Shown here: piece by piece, positions 56,558 to 64,000 of the stretch
Numbering within the stretch: position 1 is the first letter of the stretch
Layout: each line of letters begins with the position of its first letter
DNA from: Nitrospirota bacterium
GTDB lineage: Bacteria > Nitrospirota > Nitrospiria > Nitrospirales > UBA8639
Reading direction: 5' to 3'
Length of the DNA stretch: 64,000 nt
Assembly: GCA_027623995.1 (NCBI GenBank)
Contig: JAQBUF010000003.1
Span: 21,951 to 85,950, forward strand
Program-made: the position numbers and the translations under genes
Notes under the pieces: model-generated
Told to the model about the DNA's origin: nothing
Database searches by the model: none
What the model saw: the letters and a program-made list of their open reading frames with translations, nothing else

Positions 56558-59500
56558 TTATTCGGCGGACTTCATGAGTTCGACATCAAGGCCTAAACTT
56601 TGAAGTTCTTTGACCAAGACATTAAAGGATTCCGGCAACCCAGGCTCTAAGAAATTCTCGCCTTTCACAATCGCTTCGTACATCCGCGATCGTCCCGGGA
56701 CATCGTCTGATTTGACAGTGAGAAATTCCTGCAAGGTAGAGGCGGCTCCATAAGCCTGTAAAGCCCACACCTCCATCTCCCCTAAACGCTGACCACCAAA
56801 CTGGGCCTTACCACCCAATGGCTGTTGAGTCACAAGTGAATACGGACCAATGGATCGAGCATGAATTTTATCATCAACCAAATGGTGCAACTTCAGCATA
56901 TACACATACCCAACGGTCACTGGACTCTTGAATGGCTCTCCTGAACGCCCATCATACACCACGGACTGTCCACTTCGCGGAAGACCGGCCTTGGTCAAGA
57001 GATCCTTAATTTCTAACTCAGTCGCTCCATCAAACACCGGGCTGGCTATATGGATACCTAGTGCCTTGGCTGCCCACCCGAGATGAGTCTCCAGGATTTG
57101 ACCAACGTTCATACGAGATGGCACCCCGAGCGGATTGAGCACAATTTCAAGCGGTGTCCCATCGGGAAGATATGGCATGTCTTCCTCAGGAAGGATTCGA
57201 GACACCACCCCTTTATTACCATGCCGACCAGCCATTTTGTCGCCGACGGAAATTTTTCTTTTGATCGCCAAGTACACCTTCACTAACTTGATGACGCCGG
57301 GAGGCAGCTCATCGCCTCGTCGAAGTCGCCCAACCTTTTCGTCATAATATGTTTGAAGGATTTCAATTTGATCCTTCGCAGCCCGTTCAATATCTTCAAG
57401 CTTTTTCTGCTCGTCGGCATCACCAAGAGTAACCCGCCGAACATCATCATCGGACAACTTCCGCAAGACATCCGCAGTGATTTTTCCTTTTTTCTTTAAA
57501 ATCACTTCGCCACTGTCATGATCCATGAGATCACGGCACACGACTTGACCTAAAAGAAGCTTGCGAATCCGCTTATTCCGCTCGTCCTCAATGATGCGTA
57601 ACTCATCTTGATAATTGCGTTCAATCTTGACGCGATCTTGGGATTCAATATTTTTCGATCGCTCATCTTTATCAATACCTTTTCGTGAAAAGATTTTGAC
57701 ATCGACAACAATTCCCTCAATCCCAGGAGGCACCTGAAGAGAAGTATCTTTGACATCACCGGCTTTTTCACCAAAAATCGCACGCAATAATTTTTCTTCA
57801 GGGGTCAACTGAGTTTCGCCCTTAGGCGTGACCTTGCCGACCAGAATATCCCCAGGCTTGACCTCTGCTCCAATCCGAACGATTCCACTTTCATCCAAGT
57901 TGCGAAGGGCTTCTTCCCCTAAATTTGGAATATCTCTCGTAATCTCTTCTTTCCCTAACTTCGTATCACGAGCCTCGACCTCAAACTCTTCAATATGAAT
58001 TGACGTAAAGACATCATCACGAACAAGTTTCTCGCTGAGCAAAATCGCATCTTCAAAATTATATCCACCCCAAGGCATAAATCCGACAAGGACATTTTTC
58101 CCAAGGGCCAATTCTCCACGATCAATAGATGGGCCATCTGCCAAAACTTGCCCCTTTTTGACAGGCTGTCCGACTCGAACGACTGGCGTCTGCGTGACGC
58201 AAGTATTTTGATTTGTGCGCTGAAACTTCACAAGATCATACGAATCCAAGAATCGCCCACCCTTGCGTTTAGGATCATCGTTCTTGCCAAGCTCAGTTCT
58301 CACCACGATACGACGAGCATCGACGCTTTCAACCACACCATCTCGTCGCGCTTGCTCAACATACCCCGAGTCTCTGGCCACCACCGCTTCCATTCCTGTT
58401 CCCACCAACGGAGCTTCACTTTGAATTAAGGGGACAGCTTGTCGCTGCATGTTCGATCCCATCAAAGCTCGATTCGCATCATCATGCTCAAGAAAGGGAA
58501 TTAATGCCGTGGCAACACTGACCATTTGCTTGGGCGACACATCGACATAATCCACCTTATCCGGATCGGTCGTCACAAATTCACCACCTGATCGAGCCGT
58601 CACTGTTTCTGCCACCAGTTTTCCACGCTCATCCATTTTGGTATTAGCCTGGGCAATGACGTACCGTTCGCCCTCAAGAGGGGAAAGAAATTCTACCTCA
58701 TTGACCACTCGCCCTTTTCGCACTTTACGAAATGGGGCTTCGATAAATCCAAATTCATTGATTCGAGCATAGGTCGCCAATGAGGTAATCAACCCAATGT
58801 TTGGACCTTCAGGCGTTTCAATTGGACAAATCCGACTATAGTGAGAAGGATGCACATCACGAACCTCAAACCCAGCTCGTTCACGAGTCAAACCGCCTGG
58901 CCCCAATGCGGACAAACGACGCTTATGGGTGATCTCCGCAAGCGGATTCGTTTGATCCATAAATTGGGACAACTGACTGCCAGCGAAAAACTCTTTAATG
59001 GCCGCCACGATAGGCTTGGCATTAATCAAATCATGGGGAAGCACAGTCTCCATATCCAGAAGATTCATCCGCTCCTTAATGCTTCGCTCCATCCGCGCAA
59101 GACCCAATCGGATTTGATTTTCCAACAACTCACCAACCGATCGCACGCGTCGATTCCCCAAATGGTCAATATCATCGACATCGCCCTTACCCATTTTCAA
59201 TTCGACCAAACAACGCACCACTTCCGCAACATCCTGCATCGTTAAGGCACGCTGGTCCAACGAGTGGTCCAAATTAAATCGGCTATTCATTTTGAGTCGC
59301 CCAACGGGAGACAGATCGTACCGCTTGAAATTCAAAAACAGATTTTCAAATAGGAGTTTCGCCGAATCAATTGAAGGCATCTCTCCAGGACGAAGCCGCT
59401 TATAGATTTCAACCCAGGCCTCTTCTTTTGAAGTCGTACGCTCAGCATCTAAGGTATCCAGAATGACAGGGGTCGCCATCGAACTATCCAAGTAGATAAT

Positions 59501-60526
59501 CTTAAAGCTCTCAACGCTGCCTTCAAGTATTTTTTCTACCGCTGGCAAGGTCAGTCGTTGATTTTTTTCAAGGACAACCTCTCCACTTTTCGGATCAACT
59601 AACTCCGTCAACACGGCTCGACCAATGAGCTCCTCTGCCCTGACGGGAATTTCCTTAATCCCGGCAGCTCGAAGCTTCGTCATCACACCTTTAGTTAAGC
59701 GGCCACCCTCCTTGAGTATCGGCTCCTTGGAACCCTTCTCAAATACATCCTGCGAGGAACGGTGCCCAGTGTGAAGTTCAGCATCAAGCTTTCGCATCAA
59801 CTGCCCATTTACCACCCGAATCTCTTCCACCGGGTAATACATTTTGAGCAATTCATCCGTGGAAAGCCCAAAGGCTTTCAACAAAATCGTCGCCGGCATT
59901 TTTCGACGCCGATCGATTCGGACATACAAAATATCCCGCGCATCAAATTCAAAATCTAACCAGGACCCCCTATAGGGAATAATTCGAGCCGAAAACATAA
60001 TTTTCCCACTGGAATGCGTGCGCCCCTTATCATGACTAAACGAGGCCCCAGGGGACCGATGCAATTGGCTAACCACCACTCGCTCAGTCCCATTAATGAT
60101 AAAAGTTCCCCGATCCGTCATCAGCGGAAGTTCGCCGACATAGACCTCTTGCTCACGCACATCGAGGACTTTTCCCTTGACGCTCTTATCCTGACTGTCA
60201 AATACCACCAATCGAATACGTAACTTCATTGGAGCAGCAAAGGTCATCCCCTGCTCCAAACATTCACGCGTATCGTACTTGGGGGTCCCCAATGAATAAC
60301 TCGTGAATTCCAGAATAGCCGTATTATTGTAATCCGAAATCGGAAACACACTCATCAATGCCGCCTGCAAGCCTTTTTCAGCTCGGTGTTCAGAGTCAGC
60401 ATTTTTTTGCAAAAAATCTTCGTATGATCGTTTTTGCACTTCGACCAGATCCGGGATCTCAATAGTTGATGGAATTTTTGAAAAATCCATCCTTTTGATA
60501 ATTCCCGGCAATAATGGTTGCGGCAT
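56558..60526 (-). CDS. rpoB: DNA-directed RNA polymerase subunit beta
   Basis: 1322 residues from the preferred ATG at 60526, which has AAGGAG 6 nt upstream. The ORF track begins 21 nt earlier at a TTG, but that SD clearly serves the later ATG. The rifampicin-pocket region [43 protein letters not shown] is intact with sensitive-type residues. The C-terminal [24 protein letters not shown] clamp-binding motif is present. Confidence 0.98.
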   Translation of the reverse strand: MPQPLLPGIIKRMDFSKIPSTIEIPDLVEVQKRSYEDFLQKNADSEHRAEKGLQAALMSVFPISDYNNTAILEFTSYSLGTPKYDTRECLEQGMTFAAPMKLRIRLVVFDSQDKSVKGKVLDVREQEVYVGELPLMTDRGTFIINGTERVVVSQLHRSPGASFSHDKGRTHSSGKIMFSARIIPYRGSWLDFEFDARDILYVRIDRRRKMPATILLKAFGLSTDELLKMYYPVEEIRVVNGQLMRKLDAELHTGHRSSQDVFEKGSKEPILKEGGRLTKGVMTKLRAAGIKEIPVRAEELIGRAVLTELVDPKSGEVVLEKNQRLTLPAVEKILEGSVESFKIIYLDSSMATPVILDTLDAERTTSKEEAWVEIYKRLRPGEMPSIDSAKLLFENLFLNFKRYDLSPVGRLKMNSRFNLDHSLDQRALTMQDVAEVVRCLVELKMGKGDVDDIDHLGNRRVRSVGELLENQIRLGLARMERSIKERMNLLDMETVLPHDLINAKPIVAAIKEFFAGSQLSQFMDQTNPLAEITHKRRLSALGPGGLTRERAGFEVRDVHPSHYSRICPIETPEGPNIGLITSLATYARINEFGFIEAPFRKVRKGRVVNEVEFLSPLEGERYVIAQANTKMDERGKLVAETVTARSGGEFVTTDPDKVDYVDVSPKQMVSVATALIPFLEHDDANRALMGSNMQRQAVPLIQSEAPLVGTGMEAVVARDSGYVEQARRDGVVESVDARRIVVRTELGKNDDPKRKGGRFLDSYDLVKFQRTNQNTCVTQTPVVRVGQPVKKGQVLADGPSIDRGELALGKNVLVGFMPWGGYNFEDAILLSEKLVRDDVFTSIHIEEFEVEARDTKLGKEEITRDIPNLGEEALRNLDESGIVRIGAEVKPGDILVGKVTPKGETQLTPEEKLLRAIFGEKAGDVKDTSLQVPPGIEGIVVDVKIFSRKGIDKDERSKNIESQDRVKIERNYQDELRIIEDERNKRIRKLLLGQVVCRDLMDHDSGEVILKKKGKITADVLRKLSDDDVRRVTLGDADEQKKLEDIERAAKDQIEILQTYYDEKVGRLRRGDELPPGVIKLVKVYLAIKRKISVGDKMAGRHGNKGVVSRILPEEDMPYLPDGTPLEIVLNPLGVPSRMNVGQILETHLGWAAKALGIHIASPVFDGATELEIKDLLTKAGLPRSGQSVVYDGRSGEPFKSPVTVGYVYMLKLHHLVDDKIHARSIGPYSLVTQQPLGGKAQFGGQRLGEMEVWALQAYGAASTLQEFLTVKSDDVPGRSRMYEAIVKGENFLEPGLPESFNVLVKELQSLGLDVELMKSAE

Positions 60527-60604
60527 ATTCGGCTCCTTCGACATCAATTCAGGTTAGACAGCCCTTCCTGAGCAAACAGGAAAAATCCTCGTTCCTGATC
60601 TATC

Positions 60605-61531
60605 CTATTTGACTTCTACCGTCGCTCCGACATCCACCAACTTCTTCTTAATGGCTTCAGATTCGTCCTTATCGGCTCCCTCTTTCACGACTTTTGGCGC
60701 ACCCTCAACCAAGTCCTTAGCTTCTTTTAAGCCCAAGCCGGTAATTTCACGAACCACTTTAATAATTTGGATTTTCTTATCAGCTGGATAAGCAGCCAAC
60801 ACGACATCGAAGGAATCCTTCTCTTCTGCGACTGGCGCTGCGGCAGCACCGGCAGCGGCCGCAGCTACTGGCGCGGCTGCGGTCACCCCAAATTTATCTT
60901 CAAACCCTTTAACTAATTCTGAAAGCTCCAATACCGTCATACTTCCCACGGCACTGAGAATGTCATCCTTTGAAAGTTTTGCTTCTGTCGCTGGCATTGA
61001 ACCGTCCCCCTTCTTTTTTTCCTGAATTGCCGTCAGCACTGTCACGAACCCACGAAGAATGCTTTGCATCACGCTTGCCAGCCCACGCATTGGGCCCTGC
61101 ATAGCGGATAGCAACATGGACAACAAGACCTCCCTGGAGGGTAAATCTGCTGTAGCAATCAGTTGCGCAGGATCGAGTGCGTTTCCTTCTAAAATACCGC
61201 CTCGCCATAAAATTTTCTCATCACACTTTTCTGCCTTAATAAAATCTCGAAGAATTTTTGCTGGAAGAACAGGATCGTCATAACCAATAACCAGAGCCAC
61301 CTGCCCCTTAAACAAGGACTTCACCGGCATGAGTGATGTCCCCTCAGCTGCCCGCATCGCCAGCGTATTTTTTACGACTCGGAGCTCAGCCTTCACACCA
61401 CGAAGCTGATGTCGCAGCTGCGTCACCTGATTAACCGGCATGCCAACACATTCCGTAATCACAGCCAAACGAGCCCGAGAGAACCGCTCGTGCAGGTCAG
61501 CGACCGCTGTTGCTTTGCTTTCCTTTTTCAT
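60605..61531 (-). CDS. rplJ-rplL: Fused ribosomal protein L10 - L7/L12
   Basis: One frame of 308 residues. Residues 1-178 are L10 ([53 protein letters not shown]) and residues 179-308 are a complete L7/L12 ([31 protein letters not shown], Ala-rich hinge, then [28 protein letters not shown]). The two are normally separate genes, and L12 is needed in four to six copies per L10. No stop codon lies between them. The L12 Met codon (60995-60997) keeps its own SD-like AAGGGGG at 8 nt, so free L12 could still be made by internal initiation. A homopolymer run at the junction raises the alternative of a sequencing indel. Confidence 0.9.
   Translation of the reverse strand: MKKESKATAVADLHERFSRARLAVITECVGMPVNQVTQLRHQLRGVKAELRVVKNTLAMRAAEGTSLMPVKSLFKGQVALVIGYDDPVLPAKILRDFIKAEKCDEKILWRGGILEGNALDPAQLIATADLPSREVLLSMLLSAMQGPMRGLASVMQSILRGFVTVLTAIQEKKKGDGSMPATEAKLSKDDILSAVGSMTVLELSELVKGFEDKFGVTAAAPVAAAAAGAAAAPVAEEKDSFDVVLAAYPADKKIQIIKVVREITGLGLKEAKDLVEGAPKVVKEGADKDESEAIKKKLVDVGATVEVK
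60995..61021 (-). promoter_or_regulatory. L10/L12 junction: slippery heptamer and internal ribosome-binding site
   Basis: In L10 frame the minus strand reads GAA AAA AAG AAG GGG GAC GGT TCA ATG. The A_AAA_AAG heptamer is the phase used for -1 frameshifting in dnaX, and AAGGGGG just after it is placed as an SD for the L12 ATG. A -1 slip would end L10 at a TGA at 60963-60965, giving a separate L10 of nearly normal length. No strong downstream hairpin was recognised, so active frameshifting is unproven. Confidence 0.45.
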
Positions 61532-61552
61532 TTAGCACTCCCTCCCCACCAC

Positions 61553-62254
61553 TCAAGCAAACTGCCGTGCGATTAATGAACACTCAAGGGGAATAGCAGG
61601 TCCCATCGTGCTACACATCGTGGCACTCCTTAAATATTTCCCCTTACTCGATGATGGCTTAGCCTTCACGATTGAGCTAAACACCGCCTGTGCATTTTCC
61701 GTAATCTTAGAACCATCAAAGGAGGCCTTACCGATTGGGACATGCACAATCCCTGCCTTATCAACCTTGTATTCCACGCGCCCCTTACGAATTTCATCAA
61801 TGGCTTTTGCCACTTCAAATGTCACCGTTCCCGTTTTAGGGTTCGGCATGAGCCCCCTTGGACCAAGAATTTTCCCTAATTTACCAACGGATGCCATGAG
61901 GTCAGGTGTCGCAATGGCCTGATCAAAATCCAACCAGCCACCTTTCACCTTTTCCAAAAGGTCATCAGAGCCAACAAAATCTGCTCCGGCGTCTCTCGCT
62001 TCCTGCTCCTTCTCCCCTTTGGCAAAGACTAGAATACGAACCTTCCTCCCAGTTCCATGGGGAAGGAGTGTCGTCCCACGAACCATTTGATCTGCCCGCT
62101 TGGGATCGACACCTAACCGAATAGCCAACTCAACAGTTTCATCAAATTTTGCCGAGGCAGTCTGCTTGACCAACTCACCAGCCGACTCCAAATCGTAGAA
62201 CTTTGCGTCTACCTTCGCTGTAGCGTTTTGTAATTTCTTTCCCACCGCTATCAC
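61553..62254 (-). CDS. rplA: 50S ribosomal protein L1
   Basis: 233 residues; the mobile stalk protein that guides E-site tRNA and in many bacteria represses the L11-L1 operon. The signature [23 protein letters not shown] is intact. It follows rplK by 24 nt and precedes the rplJ-rplL fusion by 21 nt. Confidence 0.98.
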   Translation of the reverse strand: MIAVGKKLQNATAKVDAKFYDLESAGELVKQTASAKFDETVELAIRLGVDPKRADQMVRGTTLLPHGTGRKVRILVFAKGEKEQEARDAGADFVGSDDLLEKVKGGWLDFDQAIATPDLMASVGKLGKILGPRGLMPNPKTGTVTFEVAKAIDEIRKGRVEYKVDKAGIVHVPIGKASFDGSKITENAQAVFSSIVKAKPSSSKGKYLRSATMCSTMGPAIPLECSLIARQFA

Positions 62255-62278
62255 TCCTATGATCGAGGACCTACAAGG

Positions 62279-62704
62279 TTAGTCCGTAACTGTAATTCCC
62301 ATACTACGAGCCGTGCCTGCAATAATTTTCACAGCTCCAACAAGATCAACTGCATTTAAATCGGTCATTTTCAGTTTTGAAATTTCAGTCAATTGCGCCA
62401 GCGAAATTTGCCCCACTTTATCTTTCTGTGGGACACCAGACCCCTTCATAATGCCAGCTGCCTTTTTCAGGAGATCAGTGGCCGGAGGGGTCTTAGTAAT
62501 AAAGGTAAAACTTTTATCTTTATAGACCGAAATAACTACAGGAATAATGCTACCTTCCTGCTTCTGGGTCTTCGCATTAAATTGCTTGCAAAATTCCATA
62601 ATATTAAGACCATGCTGCCCCAATGCCGGACCGACAGGAGGTGCAGGATTTGCCTTGCCCGCAGGAATTTGCAATTTAATTTGAGTAATGACCTCCTTCG
62701 CCAT
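62279..62704 (-). CDS. rplK: 50S ribosomal protein L11
   Basis: 141 residues; GTPase-centre protein and RelA activator. The [37 protein letters not shown] start and the C-terminal rRNA-binding domain ending [10 protein letters not shown] are standard. A 98-nt leader separates it from nusG. Confidence 0.98.
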   Translation of the reverse strand: MAKEVITQIKLQIPAGKANPAPPVGPALGQHGLNIMEFCKQFNAKTQKQEGSIIPVVISVYKDKSFTFITKTPPATDLLKKAAGIMKGSGVPQKDKVGQISLAQLTEISKLKMTDLNAVDLVGAVKIIAGTARSMGITVTD

Positions 62705-62746
62705 AGCGTGCTCACTTTCCTACCTGAGGGTTAACAATACTCCAAA

Positions 62747-62760
62747 GCCTCCCAAGAGGC
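62747..62760 (-). other. Small hairpin in the rplK leader
   Basis: GCCTC-TTGG-GAGGC, a 5-bp stem with a tetraloop followed by TTT on the minus strand, about 45 nt upstream of the rplK start. It may be part of an L1 autoregulatory leader or a weak terminator after nusG. The match to the L1 site is not established. Confidence 0.3.
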
Positions 62761-62802
62761 ATTCACAAAGCGCTGCCACACAAAATACTGACAATCAACA
62801 AA

Positions 62803-63339
62803 TTATCCACGCTCAATTTGCGAAAATGCCAACTCCACCGGGGTTGAACGACCAAATATACTGACCATGGCTTTCACCCGACTATGGTCCGAATCCACCT
62901 CATCCACCAAACCATTGAACCCCATAAACGGTCCATCAATAATCCGGACGTTGTCACCCTTAGAAAAGATGACTTGTTCACGAGGCGCCGCAGCCCCCAC
63001 TTCTATTTGTTTAAGAATAGATTCTGCCTCTTCCGCGGTAAGTGGAATTGGCCGAGCCCCACCACCAACAAATCCCGTGACTTTCGGGGTATCCTTAATC
63101 ATCATCACGGTTTCATCTCTGACAGGAGCTTCCAACTCTATTAGCACGTACCCTGGGAAAAACTTTCGCTTTGAGGCACGTCGCTTCCCGTCTTTAATTT
63201 CAATCACATCTTCCGTGGGAACAAGGACCTGACCAAGATCCTCCTCCAGGCCCATTTGAATAGCCCGCTCCCCCAGGGAAGCACGAACTCTTCCCTCGTA
63301 GCCAGAATATGTATGAATGACATACCAATTTTTGGCCAT
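62803..63339 (-). CDS. nusG: Transcription termination/antitermination factor NusG
   Basis: 178 residues from the ATG at 63339 (the ORF track adds one TTG codon). The NGN domain starts KNWYVIHTYSGYEGRV and includes FFPGYVLIELE. The KOW domain is KGDNVRIIDGPFMGFNGLVDEV. NusG couples RNA polymerase to the ribosome and Rho. It lies 22 nt after secE. Confidence 0.98.
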   Translation of the reverse strand: MAKNWYVIHTYSGYEGRVRASLGERAIQMGLEEDLGQVLVPTEDVIEIKDGKRRASKRKFFPGYVLIELEAPVRDETVMMIKDTPKVTGFVGGGARPIPLTAEEAESILKQIEVGAAAPREQVIFSKGDNVRIIDGPFMGFNGLVDEVDSDHSRVKAMVSIFGRSTPVELAFSQIERG

Positions 63340-63361
63340 CAAAAGACCTCAAACTTACGCA

Positions 63362-63553
63362 TTAAAGTATGCGGCTCACAAGCCACACTAAAATAGAATC
63401 GACCATTGAAAGGTACAAAGACATAATGACACAAAACACCACCACCACCGATGTCGACCCGATGGTTTCATCACGCGTGGGATAGGTGACTTTCTTTAAT
63501 TCAGATTTCACCTCTGACAAAAACTCAGTAATCCTGCCCCACAACTTACCCAC
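63362..63553 (-). CDS. secE: Preprotein translocase subunit SecE
   Basis: 63 residues from the GTG at 63553: GKLWGRITEFLSEVKSELKKVTYPTRDET is the conserved amphipathic helix, followed by one transmembrane segment (STSVVVVFCVIMSLYLSMVDSILVWLV). I prefer this start to the GTG at 63589, because GGAGAGGG lies 6 nt upstream of it and the resulting length matches the single-helix SecE family. Confidence 0.93.
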   Translation of the reverse strand: MGKLWGRITEFLSEVKSELKKVTYPTRDETIGSTSVVVVFCVIMSLYLSMVDSILVWLVSRIL

Positions 63554-63627
63554 GATATGCCCTCTCCTTATTGTCCATTCCTTGACCACTCATATTTTTT
63601 AGCCAACCTCCCACTTCCTCGAAAGAT

Positions 63628-63703
63628 TGGCAGGGGCACCAGGACTCGAACCTGGACCAACGGTTTTGGAGACCGACATGCTAGCCATTGACACCATGCC
63701 CCT
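63628..63703 (-). tRNA. tRNA-Trp (anticodon CCA)
   Basis: A 73-nt cloverleaf plus encoded CCA. The acceptor stem is AGGGGCA/TGCCCCT, the T-arm is CCAGG-TTCGAGT-CCTGG, and the anticodon loop is CTCCAAA with CCA at 34-36. The top anticodon-stem pair (27:43) reads T-T, a mismatch, while the other four pairs are good. The location between rpmG and secE is the common tuf-tRNA-Trp-secE-nusG arrangement. Confidence 0.95.
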
Positions 63704-63733
63704 TCAATTTGTGATATCCAAAATTCACAACCA

Positions 63734-63883
63734 CTATTTTACTTCCTTATGAGGGACATGCTTCCTGCACCACTTACAATACTTATTCCGTTCCAAACGG
63801 TCTGGATCATTTTTTTTATTTTTCATTGTCGAATAATTTCGTCGTTTACATTCACCACAAGCTAGAGAAATAATGACCCGCAT
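63734..63883 (-). CDS. rpmG: 50S ribosomal protein L33 (zinc-binding form)
   Basis: 49 residues, too short for the ORF track: it begins [19 protein letters not shown] and ends [10 protein letters not shown]. Four Cys (9, 12, 36, 39) form the zinc site. AGGTGG precedes the ATG. It lies between tuf and tRNA-Trp, as in many genomes. Confidence 0.95.
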   Translation of the reverse strand: MRVIISLACGECKRRNYSTMKNKKNDPDRLERNKYCKWCRKHVPHKEVK

Positions 63884-63928
63884 GGCCCCACCACCTTTCG
63901 AAAAATATCAAACACCCACCAAACGGCT

Positions 63929-64000
63929 TCACTCAACAATTTCAGTCACCACACCAGCACCCACGGTGCGCCCACCTTCCCGCACGGCGAACCGAAGCCC
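63929..64000 (-). CDS. tuf: Elongation factor Tu, second copy (3' end only; runs off the window)
   Basis: The last 23 sense codons and a TGA stop are inside the window. The 69 coding bases are identical to those of the complete tuf at 47791-47859; only the stop differs (TGA here, TAA there). This shows a second tuf at the head of the rpmG-secE-nusG-rplKA-rpoBC set and recent homogenisation of the two genes. Confidence 0.95.
   Translation of the reverse strand, partial: GLRFAVREGGRTVGAGVVTEIVE

Noticed and set aside
60963-61208. 81-aa minus-strand ORF in the -1 frame of L10
   Set aside because: Not an independent gene; it only shows where a -1 slip at the junction would terminate, and is discussed with the fusion.
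62803-63889. A further tRNA besides tRNA-Trp in the secE-nusG-rpmG region
   Set aside because: Only one cloverleaf could be folded; the remaining spacers are short and fully accounted for.
1-64000. CRISPR arrays, rRNA genes, insertion sequences, prophage, replication origin
   Set aside because: No regularly spaced direct repeats, no rRNA-like stretches, no transposase or integrase ORFs and no DnaA-box cluster were noticed.

Overview
The window is one continuous piece of a Gram-negative bacterial chromosome of intermediate GC. The gene content fits a member of the Nitrospirota, probably a Nitrospira-like nitrite oxidiser. This is an inference from a fused ATP-sulfurylase/APS-kinase architecture, a GlgE/TreS-maltokinase module, an lpt-rpoN-rapZ cluster, type IV pilus pilMNOP genes and an intergenic repeat resembling those I recall from Nitrospira genomes. 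No nitrite oxidoreductase or 16S gene is present to confirm it.

Layout. 1-7157 (+): the 3' end of treZ, an MscS-type channel gene, a treS-maltokinase fusion and glgE. Together these suggest trehalose and alpha-glucan turnover linked to osmotic adaptation. 7250-10671 (+): glucose-6-phosphate dehydrogenase and an ACT-domain malic enzyme. 10898-14900: a sulfur-activation island. It has a PAPS-type sulfotransferase (-) interrupted by one in-frame TAG, a divergent sat-cysC gene (+) interrupted by one in-frame TAA, and a TauE/SafE permease. 15074-15376 (+) is a small lipoprotein gene. 15398-23779 (-): glnD, nadE, a GAF-GAF-ANTAR regulator, aroB and aroC. 23928-27156 (-): pilM, pilN, pilO and pilP, followed by an AMIN-only ORF where the pilQ secretin is expected. 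27157-27671 is non-coding and holds a 101-bp MITE-like repeat. 27672-32054 (-): lptC, lptA, lptB, rpoN, rapZ.

From 32259 to the right edge almost everything is the translation/transcription supercluster on the minus strand. In transcription order it reads: tuf (second copy, cut by the edge), rpmG, tRNA-Trp, secE, nusG, rplK, rplA, a fused rplJ-rplL, rpoB, rpoC, rpsL, rpsG, fusA, tuf, the S10 genes (rpsJ to rpsQ), the spc genes (rplN to secY), adk, map, infA, rpmJ, rpsM, rpsK, rpsD, rpoA, rplQ. The order is canonical; two things stand out. L10 and L7/L12 form one open reading frame with no intervening stop, and the two tuf copies are identical over all 69 coding bases that can be compared.

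The most interesting items are the L10-L12 fusion, with an A_AAA_AAG slippery heptamer and an internal ribosome-binding site at the junction; the two neighbouring sulfur-activation genes each broken by one in-frame stop in otherwise intact frames; and the missing PilQ secretin. The two extra stops and the one missing stop could all be single-base assembly errors, so read-level checking comes first.
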